This document shows, one piece after another, positions 5,084 through 6,374 of a stretch of 6,374 nt of DNA. The position numbers and the translations under genes were made by a program. The notes beneath the pieces were generated by a model. It had not been told where the DNA came from, did not search any database, and was given only the letters and a program-made list of their open reading frames with translations. The DNA comes from an uncultured Erysipelotrichaceae bacterium (GTDB lineage: Bacteria > Bacillota_I > Bacilli_A > Erysipelotrichales > Erysipelotrichaceae): NCBI GenBank assembly GCA_937957895.1, contig CALFEZ010000212.1:1-6374 (forward strand), in the 5' to 3' direction. Within the stretch, counting starts at the first letter, position 1. The number at the start of each line of letters is the position of its first letter.

Positions 5084-5845
5084 ATGAAAAAAATGCTAGC
5101 TTTGGTTGCACTTCTGCTTATGATTGCAGGATGCACCAACAACAAAACAGAATCGCTTGTCGTATTGACAAGCTCAGGTTACTACCCTTATGAAATGATC
5201 GACACCGATGGCAATCTGATTGGATTTGACATCGAGTTTGGTGAAGCTCTGGCGGAAGTCATGGGTGTCACGATCATTTGGGAAGACATGGACTTTGACG
5301 GTATCATCGCTGCTCTTAACTCCAACAGGGGAGCCATGGCGATCGCCGCGATGTCTCCAGATCCAGGAAGAGATGTGCTGTTTTCTGATTCATATTATGT
5401 AGGAGATGAAGAAAGTCCTTTCTTTGTACTGGCATTGAAATCGAGTCAAATCAACTCGACGAACGACATTGCCAATAAAAAGGTAGGTGTACAGATCGGA
5501 ACTATCCAAGAACAAATGATCAATCAACTGCAATCCGAGTTCAATCTGACACTTGACCCTCGTACCAGTGTGACCCAGATGGTATTGGAAGTAACTTCGG
5601 GACGTTTGGACTTTATCGTCATCGAAGGACCAACCGCAAAAGAGTATGTCAATCAGTTTGACACTTTGATGACATTTGAACTGACAAATGACGTGATCGA
5701 ACAATATTTGATTGAAGTCAACGGAGTATCGGTCGCTTTGCCGAAGAATTCACAGCTTCTGGAAGAAGTCAATGCTGCCATTGCTGTCTTGAAAGAAAAC
5801 GGAACCCTTCAGGCACTTGTTGATAAATGGTTCAAAGATGAATAG
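5084..5845 (+). CDS. Amino-acid ABC transporter solute-binding lipoprotein (predicted arginine/basic amino acid)
   Basis: Extracytoplasmic ligand receptor of the importer encoded just upstream. 253 residues; ATG at 5084 with AAGGAG seven bases before it. Seen: lipoprotein signal with lipobox IAGC and acylated Cys17. The SBP_bac_3 fold is shown by SSGYYPYEMID at 30-40, LIGFDIEFGEALAEVMG at 45-61, DFDGIIAALNS at 70-80, SPDPGRDVLFSDSYY at 91-105 with the ligand-binding Arg96, KKVGVQIGTIQEQM at 132-145 and FIVIEGPTA at 177-185. Glu181 stands where many relatives have an Asp that contacts the ligand amino group. It is clearly different in sequence from the lipoprotein at 1-553, so the two are not a recent duplication. 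Arginine is inferred from the T-box only; other polar amino acids remain possible. Confidence 0.95.
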   Translation: MKKMLALVALLLMIAGCTNNKTESLVVLTSSGYYPYEMIDTDGNLIGFDIEFGEALAEVMGVTIIWEDMDFDGIIAALNSNRGAMAIAAMSPDPGRDVLFSDSYYVGDEESPFFVLALKSSQINSTNDIANKKVGVQIGTIQEQMINQLQSEFNLTLDPRTSVTQMVLEVTSGRLDFIVIEGPTAKEYVNQFDTLMTFELTNDVIEQYLIEVNGVSVALPKNSQLLEEVNAAIAVLKENGTLQALVDKWFKDE

Positions 5846-5862
5846 TTTTTAAAGACATCTTA

Positions 5863-5871
5863 TGATACAAT
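5863..5871 (+). promoter_or_regulatory. Promoter of the Asp23/Gls24-family gene (extended -10)
   Basis: TGA-TACAAT (5863-5871) is an extended -10. The -35 region near 5843-5848 (TAGTTT) is poor. Predicted start near 5878, at the SD itself. No terminator separates this gene from the transporter operon, so read-through from upstream is also likely. Confidence 0.55.
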
Positions 5872-5888
5872 AGGTCCAGGTGAAAACT

Positions 5889-6212
5889 ATGGCAAATGAA
5901 TATGTACTATTAAAACCAAAAGAAGATCTTGGATTGATCGCAATAACCAAACATGCTTTTGAACTGATTACAACATTTTCGATTGAAGATGATGAGGATG
6001 TCAAACTGGCAACCGGAAAATTCTCAAAGTCAGTTGATGTGAAGTTGAGCAACAACAAGTTGGGTATCGCTGTTGATATCAATGTTAGATATGGAAAAAA
6101 TGTCAATGCAGTGATCGAACGCCTACAGGACAAGATCGCAAAGACCATCAAAGACATGACTGAGTATCAATGTTCCAGCATCGATATCAATGTTGTAGGT
6201 TTTATCTTTTAA
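5889..6212 (+). CDS. Asp23/Gls24-family (DUF322, YqhY-like) protein
   Basis: 107 residues, typical of the single-domain members. Start ATG at 5889 with AGGTGA six bases upstream; the GTG at 5880 lies inside that SD and was rejected. Seen: an opening GLIAITKHAFELI at 14-26 (family G-x-I-x-I-x-x-x-x-x-x-x-I), a middle block with VDVKLSNNKLGIAVDINVRYG, then NAVIERLQDKIAKTIKDMTEY and a closing IDINVVGF, the order of strands and helix expected for Asp23. No signal peptide or membrane segment. Known: the family is linked to envelope stress, and YqhY to acetyl-CoA carboxylase regulation; in B. subtilis yqhY sits directly before nusB. The frame after this gene also looks like a NusB start, which supports the YqhY identity. 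Precise role not deducible. Confidence 0.87.
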   Translation: MANEYVLLKPKEDLGLIAITKHAFELITTFSIEDDEDVKLATGKFSKSVDVKLSNNKLGIAVDINVRYGKNVNAVIERLQDKIAKTIKDMTEYQCSSIDINVVGFIF

Positions 6213-6233
6213 GCCCTTATGGGCTTTTTTTTT
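6211..6233 (+). terminator. Intrinsic terminator after the Asp23/Gls24 gene
   Basis: AAGCCC - TTAT - GGGCTT (6211-6226), with T continuous from 6225 to 6233. It begins within the TAA stop codon. A strong, simple terminator. Confidence 0.93.
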
Positions 6234-6253
6234 GGGAATACTAACCGTACTTA

Positions 6254-6262
6254 TGGTAGAAT
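6254..6262 (+). promoter_or_regulatory. Probable promoter of the NusB-like frame (extended -10)
   Basis: TGG-TAGAAT (6254-6262) resembles an extended -10; the candidate -35 TTGGGA (6232-6237) is 19 bp away and weak. It lies between the preceding terminator and the SD at 6275-6280, where a promoter is needed. Confidence 0.5.
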
Positions 6263-6286
6263 AGTGTAGTATATGGAGGTTGATTC

Positions 6287-6361
6287 ATGACTCGTCGCAA
6301 ACAGCGGATCACTGCGATTGTTTGTTTTTATATGTATTTTTTTGAATTTCTATTAGTATAA
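6287..6361 (+). CDS. nusB: NusB-like N-terminus, stops after 24 codons (interrupted or artefactual)
   Basis: ATG at 6287 with a strong SD GGAGGT (6275-6280, six bases away). The 24 residues start MTRRKQRITAIVCFY, matching the NusB opening M-x-R-R-x-x-R-x-x-A-x-x-x-(L/F)-(F/Y). NusB (about 130-145 residues) is a transcription antitermination factor that works with NusE and boxA RNA, and nusB follows yqhY in B. subtilis, as this frame follows the Asp23/Gls24 gene. Odd: TAA at 6359-6361 ends the frame, and the last 54 bases of the window have only 8 G or C. A shift of one base in the T-run at 6337-6343 does not open a longer frame. It may be a broken nusB, a faulty sequence at an assembly end, or an unrelated short peptide. 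Identity rests on about 15 residues plus context. Confidence 0.4.
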   Translation: MTRRKQRITAIVCFYMYFFEFLLV

Positions 6362-6374
6362 CTTTACTTAGTTT

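Noticed and set aside
5846..5862. Possible terminator after the second binding-protein gene (AAGA-CA-TCTT)
   Set aside because: Only a 4-bp stem with an impossibly small loop and no T run after it.
1..6374. CRISPR array, tRNA or rRNA genes, transposase or phage genes
   Set aside because: No regularly spaced direct repeats, no cloverleaf or T-loop consensus, and no mobile-element protein motifs were seen; the region looks like ordinary chromosomal genes.

Overview
The window reads as chromosomal DNA from a low-to-moderate G+C member of the Bacillota (Firmicutes). It uses the standard bacterial code: TGG for Trp, and TGA, TAA and TAG all as stops. Support comes from a lysine riboswitch, a T-box leader, two lipoprotein solute-binding proteins, the truB-ribF gene pair and an Asp23/Gls24 gene followed by a NusB-like start. 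An Erysipelotrichia-like or mollicute-related lineage is possible, but the sequence alone does not settle it.

Layout. (1) On the minus strand, positions 1-821 hold the 5' part of a polar amino-acid solute-binding lipoprotein gene that runs off the left edge. Its roughly 235-nt leader has a good promoter, a lysine riboswitch aptamer, an intrinsic terminator and a helix that can bury the Shine-Dalgarno sequence. (2) Upstream of it, also on the minus strand, is a TtcA-family tRNA thiolation gene (842-1585). (3) Facing it on the plus strand from 1650 is truB (tRNA pseudouridine-55 synthase), followed by ribF (riboflavin kinase/FAD synthetase). The two transcripts start from back-to-back promoters packed into about 35 bp. 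truB has an in-frame TAA at 2316-2318. The same frame beyond it still encodes a TruB-like C-terminal domain that ends in a TGATG overlap with ribF, so truB looks interrupted by one nonsense codon. (4) From 3424 comes a promoter, then a complete T-box leader whose specifier reads CGU (arginine), then a three-gene ABC importer operon: permease, ATPase, binding lipoprotein. (5) From 5863 a small Asp23/Gls24 (YqhY-like) gene ends in a strong terminator. (6) At the right edge a 24-codon reading frame looks like the first residues of NusB, but it stops early in a very AT-rich tail.

How it fits together. Two separate amino-acid uptake units are each controlled by a different RNA sensor: free lysine through a riboswitch, and uncharged arginine tRNA, as inferred from the specifier, through a T-box. 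Between them lie tRNA-modification and flavin-cofactor housekeeping genes. The most notable observations are the interrupted truB, the truncated NusB-like frame with a composition break, the paired basic-amino-acid sensors, the two-layer lysine riboswitch expression platform and the mutually overlapping divergent promoters.
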